Shown here: positions 53,826-62,072 of the stretch, one piece after another
Layout of the letters: the number at the start of each line of letters is the position of its first letter
Position numbering within the stretch: position 1 is the stretch's first letter
Assembly (NCBI GenBank): GCA_018660835.1
Contig: JABJJN010000031.1
Span: 1 to 64,000, forward strand
Source: Gemmatimonadota bacterium
GTDB taxonomy: Bacteria > Latescibacterota > UBA2968 > UBA8231
Direction: 5' to 3'
DNA length: 64,000 bases
Program-made: the position numbers and the translations under genes
Notes under the pieces: generated by a model
Databases searched by the model: none
Seen by the model: the letters and a program-made list of their open reading frames with translations, nothing else
Told to the model about the DNA's origin: nothing

Positions 53826-55712
53826 TCAGCGATCCCTGTCACTTCGAGCCAGCAGCAACTGTTGATAACGTGCCGGATCGCGGAGCAATTGCATGGCTTC
53901 TTGAACCTGGTGGTCGAAGGCCAACGCTGACATCAGACTCGCTTGGCGACCGTGAAGTCGCAAAGCCAGTTCCGTCGTCAGACCTGCTCGAATGTGTGGC
54001 AGTGCCGCGTCGGGAATGACGAATGCTTGCTCGCGGCCTTCTAGCGCCACCTGCAGACTGTCGAGGGCCCGCACAACGGCATCGTTCCAACCGGCATCGC
54101 TGGCCAGATGACGCAGCTGAAGAAGTTCGTCGCTGCCATCCTGCGGTCGCGCCTTTGCCAGTTGGGATTGGGGCAGGAATTGACGAAATGCTTCCACCAT
54201 CGTCGTGTCGACTTCAAGGGTGGTGTCGCCCCGATTCGATTCCTCACCTACGTAGTTGATGACAAAGTCGAAGAATACTCGCTGGCGGTGCATCTGTTGA
54301 ACGATCATGGGGGGCGAGAACCCAGCGACCGTCACATCGGGGTCGATGCCCCCCTGCCCGAAGACGACTCGTCCAGCTCGTGTACGATAGGCGGTGGTAT
54401 CAGCATCCAAACCATTCGGATAATCTCGATCCGTTGCTTCGCCGATGAAGCTGTCTAGTGGAGTCGAAAGGATCTGGCGTGCTTCTGATTCTTCCAACTC
54501 AAAACGTGCTTGCAGTCGCTCGATCGCGGTGTCCGCATTGGGTGAACGCAGGATCAGTCCGAGCAGAAGGCCTGCGGGTAGGTCGTAGTCACCGGCCGGG
54601 ATCTGCAGCAAGGCGCCGGGGGGAACCGTGAGAGATTGGCGGTGAATGCTGCGACCACTTGGCGTGTAGTAGAGGGCGGTCGTCAGCTTTAGGGCCGCCT
54701 GTCCCAGATTGCTCAGATCGAAGATGGTCTGCACCGAGCCCTTGCCGAAGGAACGGGTACCAACAAGAAGAGCGCGATCATTGTCTTGAAGTGCACCGGC
54801 AACGATCTCTGCCGCGGAGGCACTCCCACCGTCAATAAGCACCACTAGGGGTAGGTCGCCGAACAACGGTGGTCGCTGAGAGCGCTTCATACCACCCTGG
54901 TCACTGTCGCGCTCGCGCACCGAGACGATAGGTGCGCCCTTGTCCAGGAAGAGATCTGCCACCTGTGTCGCCTGGCTTAGCAGGCCGCCAGGGTTGCCGC
55001 GTAGATCGAGGATGAGACTGTGAATGCCGTCGCTACGGAGCCGACTGATGGCATCACCGACCTCCTGCGATGTTTCCTCTGAAAAGCGCGTCTGTCGCAG
55101 GCTGACGTAGCCTACACCCGGGGAGAGCTGCCCACTTGTGGCAACACTCCGTATGGTGATCAACTCGCGAGTAATGGCGACAACCCAATCGTCTGCAACA
55201 CCTCTTCTTGAGATCGAAATGTTGACTGTGGAACCGGGCTCACCCCGCAGACGCGTTACGATCTGGTCGAGACCGAGGTTGAGTGTATTGAATCCTTCGA
55301 CGGCGACAATCAGGTCACCTGGCAGCAGGCCCGCTCGCGAGGCAGGCGTTCCTTCGATGGGGGCAATGATGACCGGATAGTGGTCTTTGAGACCTACGGT
55401 AATTCCGAGACCCGCAAATTTTCCTGTCGTGTCCTGCCTTAGTTGTCGAAGGCCCTCCTCATCAAAGAACTGGCTATAGGGGTCCAGGTCGCGAAGCAGG
55501 CCATCAATAGCGGATCGCATGATCTGATCATGATCAACATCTTCGTAGTAGTGTTCGACAACGCGCCCATATACTGCCCCGAAGCGCTCCCAACTGGAAT
55601 TGATGTCCTTATACGGATCTTTCTCAACATTCGCAGCTCGCAACTCTAAGGGGGCGATCAGCGGTAGAAGAGCGCATAATACGGGTAGCGAGAGATGTAG
55701 AGGGCGGAGCAT
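53826..55712 (-). CDS. S41 family C-terminal processing peptidase with PDZ domain
   Basis: 628 residues from ATG 55712; the longer frame to 55916 lies inside tmk. Signal peptide about 1-28 (LRPLHLSLPVLCALL). N-terminal helices, a PDZ at about 95-180 (GLGITVGLKD then PASRAGLLPGDLIVAVEG), and the S41 core with Ser299 (GGSASAAEIVAGAL) and Lys324 (SFGKGSVQ). A helical C-terminal part of about 250 residues is longer than usual and reminiscent of the Tsp/Prc group. It trims C termini of periplasmic proteins. It follows tmk by 4 bases. Confidence 0.92.
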   Translation of the reverse strand: MLRPLHLSLPVLCALLPLIAPLELRAANVEKDPYKDINSSWERFGAVYGRVVEHYYEDVDHDQIMRSAIDGLLRDLDPYSQFFDEEGLRQLRQDTTGKFAGLGITVGLKDHYPVIIAPIEGTPASRAGLLPGDLIVAVEGFNTLNLGLDQIVTRLRGEPGSTVNISISRRGVADDWVVAITRELITIRSVATSGQLSPGVGYVSLRQTRFSEETSQEVGDAISRLRSDGIHSLILDLRGNPGGLLSQATQVADLFLDKGAPIVSVRERDSDQGGMKRSQRPPLFGDLPLVVLIDGGSASAAEIVAGALQDNDRALLVGTRSFGKGSVQTIFDLSNLGQAALKLTTALYYTPSGRSIHRQSLTVPPGALLQIPAGDYDLPAGLLLGLILRSPNADTAIERLQARFELEESEARQILSTPLDSFIGEATDRDYPNGLDADTTAYRTRAGRVVFGQGGIDPDVTVAGFSPPMIVQQMHRQRVFFDFVINYVGEESNRGDTTLEVDTTMVEAFRQFLPQSQLAKARPQDGSDELLQLRHLASDAGWNDAVVRALDSLQVALEGREQAFVIPDAALPHIRAGLTTELALRLHGRQASLMSALAFDHQVQEAMQLLRDPARYQQLLLARSDRDR

Positions 55713-55716
55713 AGAA

Positions 55717-56364
55717 TCACCGCGTCTTAGTAAAAGGAAAGGCAGGAAAGCGGATTTGGAGTGCCGACCAGATGGTTTCATGCACGGATAACTCGTCGGC
55801 AGATGCATCCACCAACAACCAACGATCATCGTCAGTGGCCATGGCCAGAAAGGCATCACGGACGCGTTGTTGGAGAGAGGGTCCTGCTTGCTCGAGGCGA
55901 TCTTCTTTACCGCCACGAGCGAGCCTTCGCGTGCTGGCGATCTCGACGCTAAGATCCAAGCAGATCGTGATGTCCGGCAACGTCGCGCCGACAGCGATGT
56001 TATTGACGGTCTGCGTCATTCCAATGCCGAGGCCCCTTCCCACGCCTTGATAGGCTACGGTGGACGCCGCATATCGGTCGCTTATTACCGGCTTACCGGA
56101 AGCCAGGCTGGGATTGATCAGTTCTGTCACGTGTTGACGACGACTGGCAGCGTAGAGGAGTAGCTCTGTGACGTGGTCGACATCGCCAGCGTCAGGATCC
56201 AGGACCAGGTTACGAATGCGTTCCGCCAGGGGCGTTCCGCCAGGTTCTCGAGTGAGAACCGGTTCAGGCCCTGCTTGTTGTAGCCGCTTAGCCAGCCGTT
56301 GGGACTGGGTTGTCGTCCCGGCACCGTCAATCCCTTCGAATACGATAAAGAGAGGGCGAGTCAA
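55717..56364 (-). CDS. tmk: Thymidylate kinase with variant P-loop
   Basis: 215 residues from TTG 56364. The P-loop reads GIDGAGTTTQ, with Thr17 where most enzymes have the lysine of GxGKST. The same GTTTQ form is known from some other phyla. TREPGGTPLAE, SDRYAASTVAYQG and LARGGKEDRLEQAG (the LID) are normal. It phosphorylates dTMP for DNA synthesis, fitting its place near the origin. It precedes an S41 protease and follows the lipid-synthase gene. Confidence 0.92.
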   Translation of the reverse strand: MTRPLFIVFEGIDGAGTTTQSQRLAKRLQQAGPEPVLTREPGGTPLAERIRNLVLDPDAGDVDHVTELLLYAASRRQHVTELINPSLASGKPVISDRYAASTVAYQGVGRGLGIGMTQTVNNIAVGATLPDITICLDLSVEIASTRRLARGGKEDRLEQAGPSLQQRVRDAFLAMATDDDRWLLVDASADELSVHETIWSALQIRFPAFPFTKTR

Positions 56365-56427
56365 CGAGGGACCTACGCTATGATGTAAGTGGGTGGTTGA
56401 TGCGGGGCGTAAGCGGGTCGAAAGCGC

Positions 56428-57192
56428 TCATGGGCCTGTCGGTGAGACAGGGGACCCTGATGGAGATGGAGGATTGTTCAGCTTGTTGCGAATGTAAGCA
56501 AGGCGCTCGATCACTGTGTAGTTGGTAGTGACTGCCAACACGACAAGAACGAACACCAATCCTTCATGGCCAAGCAGTCCGCCTATGGCCAGGCCAACGA
56601 GGCGCTCCGGGCGTTGCATAAATCCAACCTTGCAGTCTTCACCCAGCCCTTCGGCCCTGGCTCTGACATAGCTCACCATCAGTGACCCTGCCAAGGCGAA
56701 GAAGAGAATAGAGCTCACCAGCCACTCGCCGCGACGGACCAAATAGGCCGCGATTCCAAAGAAGAGGAAGATTTCAGAGTAGCGGTCGGTGGTTGAGTCT
56801 AGAAGGGCGCCAAATTTTGTTTCGCTGCGTCCTTCACGGGCCAGCTGACCATCTAGGATGTCGCATAACCCAGCAGAGAGCATGATGGCGGCCCCCCACT
56901 GGAGTTCACCAACTGCGAAGGCACCCGTCGCCACGATATTCATCAGCAACCCGAACAAGGTCAACCAGTCGGGCCTGAAGCCGAGCTTGATGAAGACCTG
57001 AACCAAGGGCCGAAGGATGCGGGTGGCTAGCGATTTTAGATGGGTAACGATCAAGGGGTACCAGGTAGTGGGTGGGAGGCCCTGTGCACGTCCAGCGGAG
57101 TCCGGTGCGCGTTCAACGGAATGTGGAAATGCGTACGCGTGAGAATATAGGGGGCTGCTGGTACGCGGCAAAGGGTTAAACTTGTCCACCAT
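56428..57192 (-). CDS. CDP-alcohol phosphatidyltransferase family protein
   Basis: 254 residues. The signature D-x2-DG-x2-AR-x8-G-x3-D-x3-D is complete: CDILDGQLAREG, then FGALLDSTTDRYSE. Six membrane helices follow an N-terminal soluble part of about 45 residues; a start further in is possible. It transfers a phosphatidyl group from CDP-diacylglycerol to an alcohol; FRPDWLTLFGLL and RARAEGLG resemble the inositol-phosphate or glycerol-phosphate enzymes, so it may make PI-phosphate or PG-phosphate. Its upstream region is the DnaA-box cluster. Confidence 0.87.
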   Translation of the reverse strand: MVDKFNPLPRTSSPLYSHAYAFPHSVERAPDSAGRAQGLPPTTWYPLIVTHLKSLATRILRPLVQVFIKLGFRPDWLTLFGLLMNIVATGAFAVGELQWGAAIMLSAGLCDILDGQLAREGRSETKFGALLDSTTDRYSEIFLFFGIAAYLVRRGEWLVSSILFFALAGSLMVSYVRARAEGLGEDCKVGFMQRPERLVGLAIGGLLGHEGLVFVLVVLAVTTNYTVIERLAYIRNKLNNPPSPSGSPVSPTGP

Positions 57193-57213
57193 GTGAATAC
57201 CCTAGGAAAGGGT

Positions 57214-57393
57214 TTATCCACGAAGTTGTAGATCTGTGTGGATTTTCCAGGGAGAGCTATGGATGCAGAAGCGTAACTTGTTGCAAAACAATGAGTAACA
57301 GCTTTTCATACGTTCTTTGGTTTTCCACGAAACGTGTGGATAACTGCGTGGATAAGCAATGGGGGGGCCGAAGTGTCCACATGTCTATCCACA
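57214..57393. promoter_or_regulatory. Cluster of DnaA-box sequences between the lipid synthase and rsmG
   Basis: The stretch contains TTATCCACG (57214-57222), TGTGGATTT (57237-57245, weaker), a perfect TGTGGATAA (57335-57343), CGTGGATAA (57347-57355) and CTATCCACA (57385-57393). The perfect box matches TTATCCACA on the other strand. The last overlaps the end of rsmG. This is 6 kb from dnaA, and could titrate DnaA or be part of the origin. Confidence 0.6.
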
Positions 57394-58110
57394 GGATGCC
57401 CTGTGCCTGCTGGCAATGGTAGTGGACAACACGCTTGGGTGTAGTTTGGACACATGGTCGAGGGGCTCACTGGAGCCTTGGCTTTGCTGGGTGGTCAGGA
57501 ACAACCCGTGAGGCTGCACGACATGGCGAACAGCCACTTGAAGCTGTTGGAGACCGCCAACGGCGCGAGACAGAGCAATATCAAAAAGGTCACTATGCAG
57601 GTCTTCTGCCCGGCCGTGGACGACAGTGACATTGGGAAGACGTAGCTGTCGGACACAATGGCGAAGAAAGTTTGCTCGACGACGCCGAGCCTCTACAAGG
57701 ACGAAGTGACTGGCAGGATTCGTGATGGCGAGTGGGATACCTGGGAGACCGGCGCCTGATCCGACATCGAGAATTCTTGCACGAGGATGGAGGCGGATCT
57801 CGGCTCCCATGGCGACGGCAGGGAGAATGTGGCGGTTGAAGAGCCTCGGGAGGTCTGCATGGCTGACGAGATTCACCTGGGAGGCAAATTTCACCAACTC
57901 TGTTTCGTAAGACCTAAGGGCCGTGGCCATTGCTGTCAGAGCTGCCGACTCTAAGGAGGGTCTGATCTGGGCAAGACTGACCCCCGGGGCGTTTGAGCCT
58001 GGGTTCTGTTTTTTTAGACCATTGTGCTCCGGAGAGGATCTGTTGGGGTCGATATTAGCCACCGGGGAGCCCGCAGGCCGAGTGCTCCGAGCATGTTTCA
58101 CGTGAAACAA
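57385..58110 (-). CDS. rsmG: 16S rRNA (guanine-N7) methyltransferase RsmG
   Basis: 241 residues if TTG 58110 is used; a conserved start is nearer residue 61 (ATG at 57930). The SAM-binding ILDVGSGAGLPGIPLAI and the preceding HILPAVAMGAEI are the RsmG hallmarks. It methylates G527 of 16S rRNA. The first residues FHVKH are simply the translation of the parS site, so the true start may lie further in. It is in the usual mnmE-rsmG order, but parA/parB do not follow. Confidence 0.85.
   Translation of the reverse strand: MFHVKHARSTRPAGSPVANIDPNRSSPEHNGLKKQNPGSNAPGVSLAQIRPSLESAALTAMATALRSYETELVKFASQVNLVSHADLPRLFNRHILPAVAMGAEIRLHPRARILDVGSGAGLPGIPLAITNPASHFVLVEARRRRANFLRHCVRQLRLPNVTVVHGRAEDLHSDLFDIALSRAVGGLQQLQVAVRHVVQPHGLFLTTQQSQGSSEPLDHVSKLHPSVLSTTIASRHRASCG
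58094..58109. promoter_or_regulatory. parS site 1
   Basis: TGTTTCACGTGAAACA, a perfect 16-base palindrome identical to the canonical ParB-binding site. It lies at the very start of rsmG, so the gene's first codons read FHVKH. Confidence 0.9.
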
Positions 58111-58142
58111 ATTTGGACAAGATCCTTCGCATGCTGGCCTCT

Positions 58143-58158
58143 TGTTTCACGTGAAACA
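58143..58158. promoter_or_regulatory. parS site 2
   Basis: A second perfect TGTTTCACGTGAAACA, 49 bases from the first and two bases beyond the mnmE stop codon. Two such sites in 65 bases place a chromosome segregation centre here. Confidence 0.9.
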
Positions 58159-58160
58159 TG

Positions 58161-59537
58161 CTACTTGCCGATGCAGAATTCCTGGAAGATTCGGTCAAGG
58201 ACCATATCCTCGACCTCTTCTCCAAGCAGACTTGCCAGCTGCCGAAGTGACTCCTGCAGATCTGCTGCTGCCTTCTCAGGCTCTCTGGCCAAGACATGCA
58301 AGGCACGTCCAAGAGATGCTTCACAGCCGCTCAGAAGCTCGTCATGTCGTTTGCGGAAGATTCCCTGCCGCCTGTCCTGGCTACGGGGCAAAGCGCTCAT
58401 CAGTGCCTCTTGGAGCCTCTCCAGCCCTTCGCCGGTTCTTGCGGAGATTTCCACCACGACCTTTCCCTCCTGCACCTCCTCGGGCACCTTCGCCACCACC
58501 CCAAGATCACACTTGTTCAACACGAGAATTTGCGCCAGCCCCAACGCAGTCCGGTTGGCATCTTCACAGGGCCATCCCTGCGATCCGTCCACAACGAAGG
58601 CAACAACGCTCGCTTCTTTGGCGAGAGCTTGTGTGCGCCGCACCCCCTCCTCTTCGACCTCATCAGCACTCACCCGCAGACCGGCACTGTCTACCAGTCG
58701 AAGCAACTCCCCTCCCCAGATGACGCGGGCGTCGATCCAGTCTCTCGTCGTTCCTGGTGTCGCTGACACGATCGCCCGTTCTTCATGAGCCAGCGCGTTG
58801 AGCAACGTCGACTTTCCCACATTCGCAGGGCCTGTCAACAGGACCATCCAACCACTCCCACGCTCCCGCGCACCGTCGTAGCCTTGCCGCAGATTTTCTA
58901 GAAGCTCCATAGCACTCGTGAGTTGGCTAGACACGTGCTGGCGCGACGCCGGGTCGATGTCCTCGTCAGCGAAATCAATGTCTGCCTCCACCTGCACGGT
59001 CGCAGCCAATACCATTTCCCGTAGATGGGTAATCTGCTGACTCAAGCGACCACTCGTCGCACCCAGTGCATTGCTCAAATCTTGTCGCGTTCCAGCTTGA
59101 ATTACATCCAATACCGCTTCCGCCTGTAGCAGATCAAGCCGGCCATTAAGAAAGGCTCGCTGCGTGAACTCGCCTGGCTGTGCCGTCGTTGCTCCGTGAG
59201 CAAGTGCAGCGTCCAGGAGCAGCTCCACGACCAGCTCACTCCCGTGCGAACTGAACTCGACCGTGTCCTCTCCCGTATAGGATCTTGGCCCCTGCATATA
59301 CCACGCCAGGCCCGTGTCGATTCTGCCCTGATTCGCATCAAGAAAATGGCCATACTGCACGAGCCTGGGAGAGTCTCCCAGGCGCTGCGAACCGTGGAAG
59401 ATTCGCTCAGCGATCGTGAGAGCGCGCGGGCCGCTGAGACGGACAATGGCGATACCGCCGTGACCACGCGGTGTGGCCGCTGCGACAATCGTTGTCGTTG
59501 CGTTGCCCGCGGGTGTTTGGGTGGCAGGGGAGGACAC
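58161..59537 (-). CDS. mnmE: tRNA uridine-5-carboxymethylaminomethyl synthesis GTPase MnmE
   Basis: 458 residues, starting with GTG 59537. N-terminal folate-binding domain (TIVAAATPRGHGGIAIVRLSG), the middle GTPase with GPANVGKSTLLNAL, SATPGTTRD and LNKCD, and the C-terminal FCIGK with the conserved cysteine. It modifies wobble uridines together with MnmG. It lies 34 bases after yidC and runs into the parS region. Confidence 0.96.
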   Translation of the reverse strand: MSSPATQTPAGNATTTIVAAATPRGHGGIAIVRLSGPRALTIAERIFHGSQRLGDSPRLVQYGHFLDANQGRIDTGLAWYMQGPRSYTGEDTVEFSSHGSELVVELLLDAALAHGATTAQPGEFTQRAFLNGRLDLLQAEAVLDVIQAGTRQDLSNALGATSGRLSQQITHLREMVLAATVQVEADIDFADEDIDPASRQHVSSQLTSAMELLENLRQGYDGARERGSGWMVLLTGPANVGKSTLLNALAHEERAIVSATPGTTRDWIDARVIWGGELLRLVDSAGLRVSADEVEEEGVRRTQALAKEASVVAFVVDGSQGWPCEDANRTALGLAQILVLNKCDLGVVAKVPEEVQEGKVVVEISARTGEGLERLQEALMSALPRSQDRRQGIFRKRHDELLSGCEASLGRALHVLAREPEKAAADLQESLRQLASLLGEEVEDMVLDRIFQEFCIGK

Positions 59538-59571
59538 AGATGTTTCCCCGCTCGTCGGTGGTGGTCGCGCC

Positions 59572-61293
59572 TTAGCGGCGGACAGTCTTCACCACCGCCT
59601 CCTTCTTCTGACGAAGGTGGTTCGTCAGGTACTGCTGGCCAATCTGGAGGACGTTGAAGACGGTCCAGTACAACACGAGGCCTGATGAAAAATCCCACAT
59701 GATGAAGACCATCACGACTGGCATGACGTAAACGAGGGCAGCCTGTTTGGGATCCTTCATTGTCATGCGCGACTGAAAAAACATAGCCAGAGCCATCAAC
59801 AAGGGCAGCAGGTGGAATGGGAATCCAGCCACGTCGATTTCATCTGGCAAGGACAGGTCGGTAATCCACAACATCCACGGCGCCTGGCGCAGTTCAATCG
59901 TCGCCGAAAATATCTGATACATGGCGATGAAGATCGGCATCTGCAGCAACATAGGAAGGCACCCGCCAATTGGGTTTACACCTTCCTCCTTGTACAACTT
60001 CATCGTCTCCTGGCTCAACCGCTGGCTGTCATTCTTGAACTTCTCACGCAACGCCGTCAGCTTCGGCTGCAGCTCCTGCATACGCGCTGCTGATTCATAG
60101 GACTTATGTGTGAGAGGGTACACAAGCAGCTTTACAACGACGCCGAACAGCACGATCACCCAGCCGTAATTTGGAATGAATTTGTGCACGGCGATGAAAA
60201 CCAGCAGCAAGACCTCCGCGATCTGTCGAACAACGGGAAAACCCAGGTCTAAACCACGCGTCAGTGTACTCTCATACTGTTCGACCTTCTCAAGATCGAG
60301 AGGTCCCGCGTACAACAAGGTTTCCCACGTTTCGTCCCCCGACTCGACACGCCTACCAAACGCGAATTGGTACTCCCTGTATGGTTCGTGGATGAGAGGT
60401 CGACCCGACATCTGGATGCGATGTCGTCCTGCTCCGGTGGGTGCAAGGGCGGCCATGAAATACTTGTTGCGAACACCCGCCCACCTGAGTTCGCCGCGCT
60501 CCTCCCAACTATCCTGCTCGTCCTCATCGACCTGAAGCTCTTCGAGGCTGTCATTGAAGTAGCTCATGACCCGCATCACTTGCAGGTCCAGTTTTGGCTC
60601 CCGCTCTGCCAGATCGATGCCGCTATCCCAATGCAAATACGCGATCGAGCCGTCTGTAATTCCGCGGAAGCGATGCTCAAGGCGAACGCCATACTCGCCG
60701 TCGACGACCAGGACTCTCTTCTCGATGGACCGCCCGTCGCCCAGATCCGCTCGCATTGTGAGGACCGCTTCGCCACCATCTGTCGCCCAGGTACTGTCCA
60801 CACTTGGCTCGAAGTGGAGGTCACGCAGGTCGATGACTCGATCACTGGTTTCTGACGCCAGGCTCACGCGCAGCGCCTGGCCTCCAGAGGGAATCAGATC
60901 GACCTGGCGTCCATCTGGACGGCGATAGTCGAGCAACTGCGCACTCACCAACACGCCACCCTGGGTTGAGAATTCCAGTCTATGTACAGAGCTACCCATG
61001 ACAACGGTTCTGGAAGCGGTTGGCGTCACCGGTGACTCAATGACATCCGTCTGGCCGCCAACGCCCCTTTCAACCACTGCCGCAGTCGTGACCGGAGCCG
61101 GGGTCGGCTCCTGGCGAGTCGTCTCCGGTTCACCAAGCCGTGCCGGTGCAACTGCCTCGGAGACCTGCTCAGGGGCGACAGCTTGCTCTTCGGGTGGAGG
61201 TGGCGACAGCCCCATCCACTCGTAGTAGTAAGGCATCAGAAGGAAAATCAGACCAACGAGGAGAAACGCGAGCAGTGTCCGCTTGTCGTCCAT
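59572..61293 (-). CDS. yidC: Membrane protein insertase YidC
   Basis: 573 residues. One N-terminal membrane helix (LLAFLLVGLIFLLMPYYY), a Pro/Thr-rich linker and a large periplasmic beta domain (about 75-345) as in Gram-negative members. The insertase core follows with YEGVNPIGGCLPMLLQMPIF and five helices, ending VFNVLQIGQQYLTNHLRQKKE. It inserts and folds inner-membrane proteins. rnpA is 35 bases upstream; the usual yidD is missing between them. Confidence 0.95.
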   Translation of the reverse strand: MDDKRTLLAFLLVGLIFLLMPYYYEWMGLSPPPPEEQAVAPEQVSEAVAPARLGEPETTRQEPTPAPVTTAAVVERGVGGQTDVIESPVTPTASRTVVMGSSVHRLEFSTQGGVLVSAQLLDYRRPDGRQVDLIPSGGQALRVSLASETSDRVIDLRDLHFEPSVDSTWATDGGEAVLTMRADLGDGRSIEKRVLVVDGEYGVRLEHRFRGITDGSIAYLHWDSGIDLAEREPKLDLQVMRVMSYFNDSLEELQVDEDEQDSWEERGELRWAGVRNKYFMAALAPTGAGRHRIQMSGRPLIHEPYREYQFAFGRRVESGDETWETLLYAGPLDLEKVEQYESTLTRGLDLGFPVVRQIAEVLLLVFIAVHKFIPNYGWVIVLFGVVVKLLVYPLTHKSYESAARMQELQPKLTALREKFKNDSQRLSQETMKLYKEEGVNPIGGCLPMLLQMPIFIAMYQIFSATIELRQAPWMLWITDLSLPDEIDVAGFPFHLLPLLMALAMFFQSRMTMKDPKQAALVYVMPVVMVFIMWDFSSGLVLYWTVFNVLQIGQQYLTNHLRQKKEAVVKTVRR

Positions 61294-61328
61294 GAACTGT
61301 CTTGTGATCGCTTTTTTAGAAGCCCGAC

Positions 61329-61616
61329 TCAGTCGTGGGCAATTTGGTGGGCACTGGCGGAATCCTGAAGTCGTTGTAGCAGCTGGCCAACCTCCTGGCT
61401 GAGCACCTCAAAGGATTGGCGAGCAGCGGACGGCCGAGCCAGCAAGACGACGCTTCCCGAAATGGGTACGTCGAGGTCGCGCAGGATGTGACGGAGTCGA
61501 CGTTTTAGTCGATTGCGAACGACGGCGTTGCCGAGGGCTTTGCGGATGACGAAAACTGCACCGCTCGGCTCGCGTCCATCACGCACCCAAAGATCCTGAC
61601 CTCGGATCCATCCCAT
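61329..61616 (-). CDS. rnpA: Ribonuclease P protein component, N-terminally short
   Basis: 95 residues against a usual 110-125. The RNR motif ALGNAVVRNRLKRRLRHIL is intact, followed by the final helices (VLLARPSAARQSFEVLSQEVGQLL). The N-terminal 25-40 residues of the family (the region with the conserved Phe and Phe-x-x-V, before the first RNR-side strand) are missing, and the frame is open upstream only to within rpmH. RnpA binds the 5' leader of pre-tRNAs with the RNA component. It lies in the normal rpmH-rnpA-yidC place. Confidence 0.88.
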   Translation of the reverse strand: MGWIRGQDLWVRDGREPSGAVFVIRKALGNAVVRNRLKRRLRHILRDLDVPISGSVVLLARPSAARQSFEVLSQEVGQLLQRLQDSASAHQIAHD

Positions 61617-61648
61617 GGTTGCTCGGGGTGCGGCCAGAGTACCGCTGC

Positions 61649-61783
61649 TTAGACGGTAAGACGCTTGCGCCCGCGACTACGACGGCGAGCCAGAATCGCG
61701 CGGCCACCGGGTGTCCGCATGCGCTTGCGGAAACCGTGCTTGTTCTTGCGGCGGCGGTTGCTGGGTTGATACGTGCGCTTCAC
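61649..61783 (-). CDS. rpmH: 50S ribosomal protein L34
   Basis: 44 residues from GTG 61783. [21 protein letters not shown] and [19 protein letters not shown] are diagnostic. An in-frame codon at 61846 adds residues never seen in L34. An AGG lies seven bases upstream of the GTG. It opens the rpmH-rnpA-yidC-mnmE-rsmG operon, divergent from dnaA. Confidence 0.97.
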   Translation of the reverse strand: MKRTYQPSNRRRKNKHGFRKRMRTPGGRAILARRRSRGRKRLTV

Positions 61784-61842
61784 AGAAACCTGACTTTCGT
61801 GGACAGATTCAAGGGGGAGAAAATCCGAGCAACCCGTGTGCG

Positions 61843-61870
61843 ACAATAGGCTGCTGTAGATTCAATACAA
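61843..61870 (-). promoter_or_regulatory. Possible promoter of rpmH
   Basis: On the minus strand TTGTAT (61870-61865), 16 bases, TATTGT (61848-61843). Transcription would begin about 50 bases before the rpmH GTG. Confidence 0.4.
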
Positions 61871-61987
61871 AATAGGTCGGTGGAAACCGGTGAACCTAGG
61901 GGCTCTCCTCGTATCTGTCAATCCTGCATCTCGTGTCGGCCTGATGCTGTCGGCATTGCAGAATGACCAAAATCGCGCACAGACATC

Positions 61988-62016
61988 TTGACGATTCGTG
62001 TCACGAGCCATACCCT
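61988..62016 (+). promoter_or_regulatory. Possible promoter of dnaA
   Basis: TTGACG (61988-61993), 17 bases, TACCCT (62011-62016). The -35 is good and the -10 weak. It leaves a leader of about 50 bases to the dnaA start. Confidence 0.4.
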
Positions 62017-62072
62017 AGCGGCCCTCAATTTCAGCCAATTCCTTCTGGCCCGCCACTCCCCTACGGGTGCCC

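Noticed and set aside
58055-58324. 89-residue minus-strand frame spanning the two parS sites
   Set aside because: It overlaps mnmE and rsmG and its start is inside mnmE. FHVKQ and similar strings are translations of parS.
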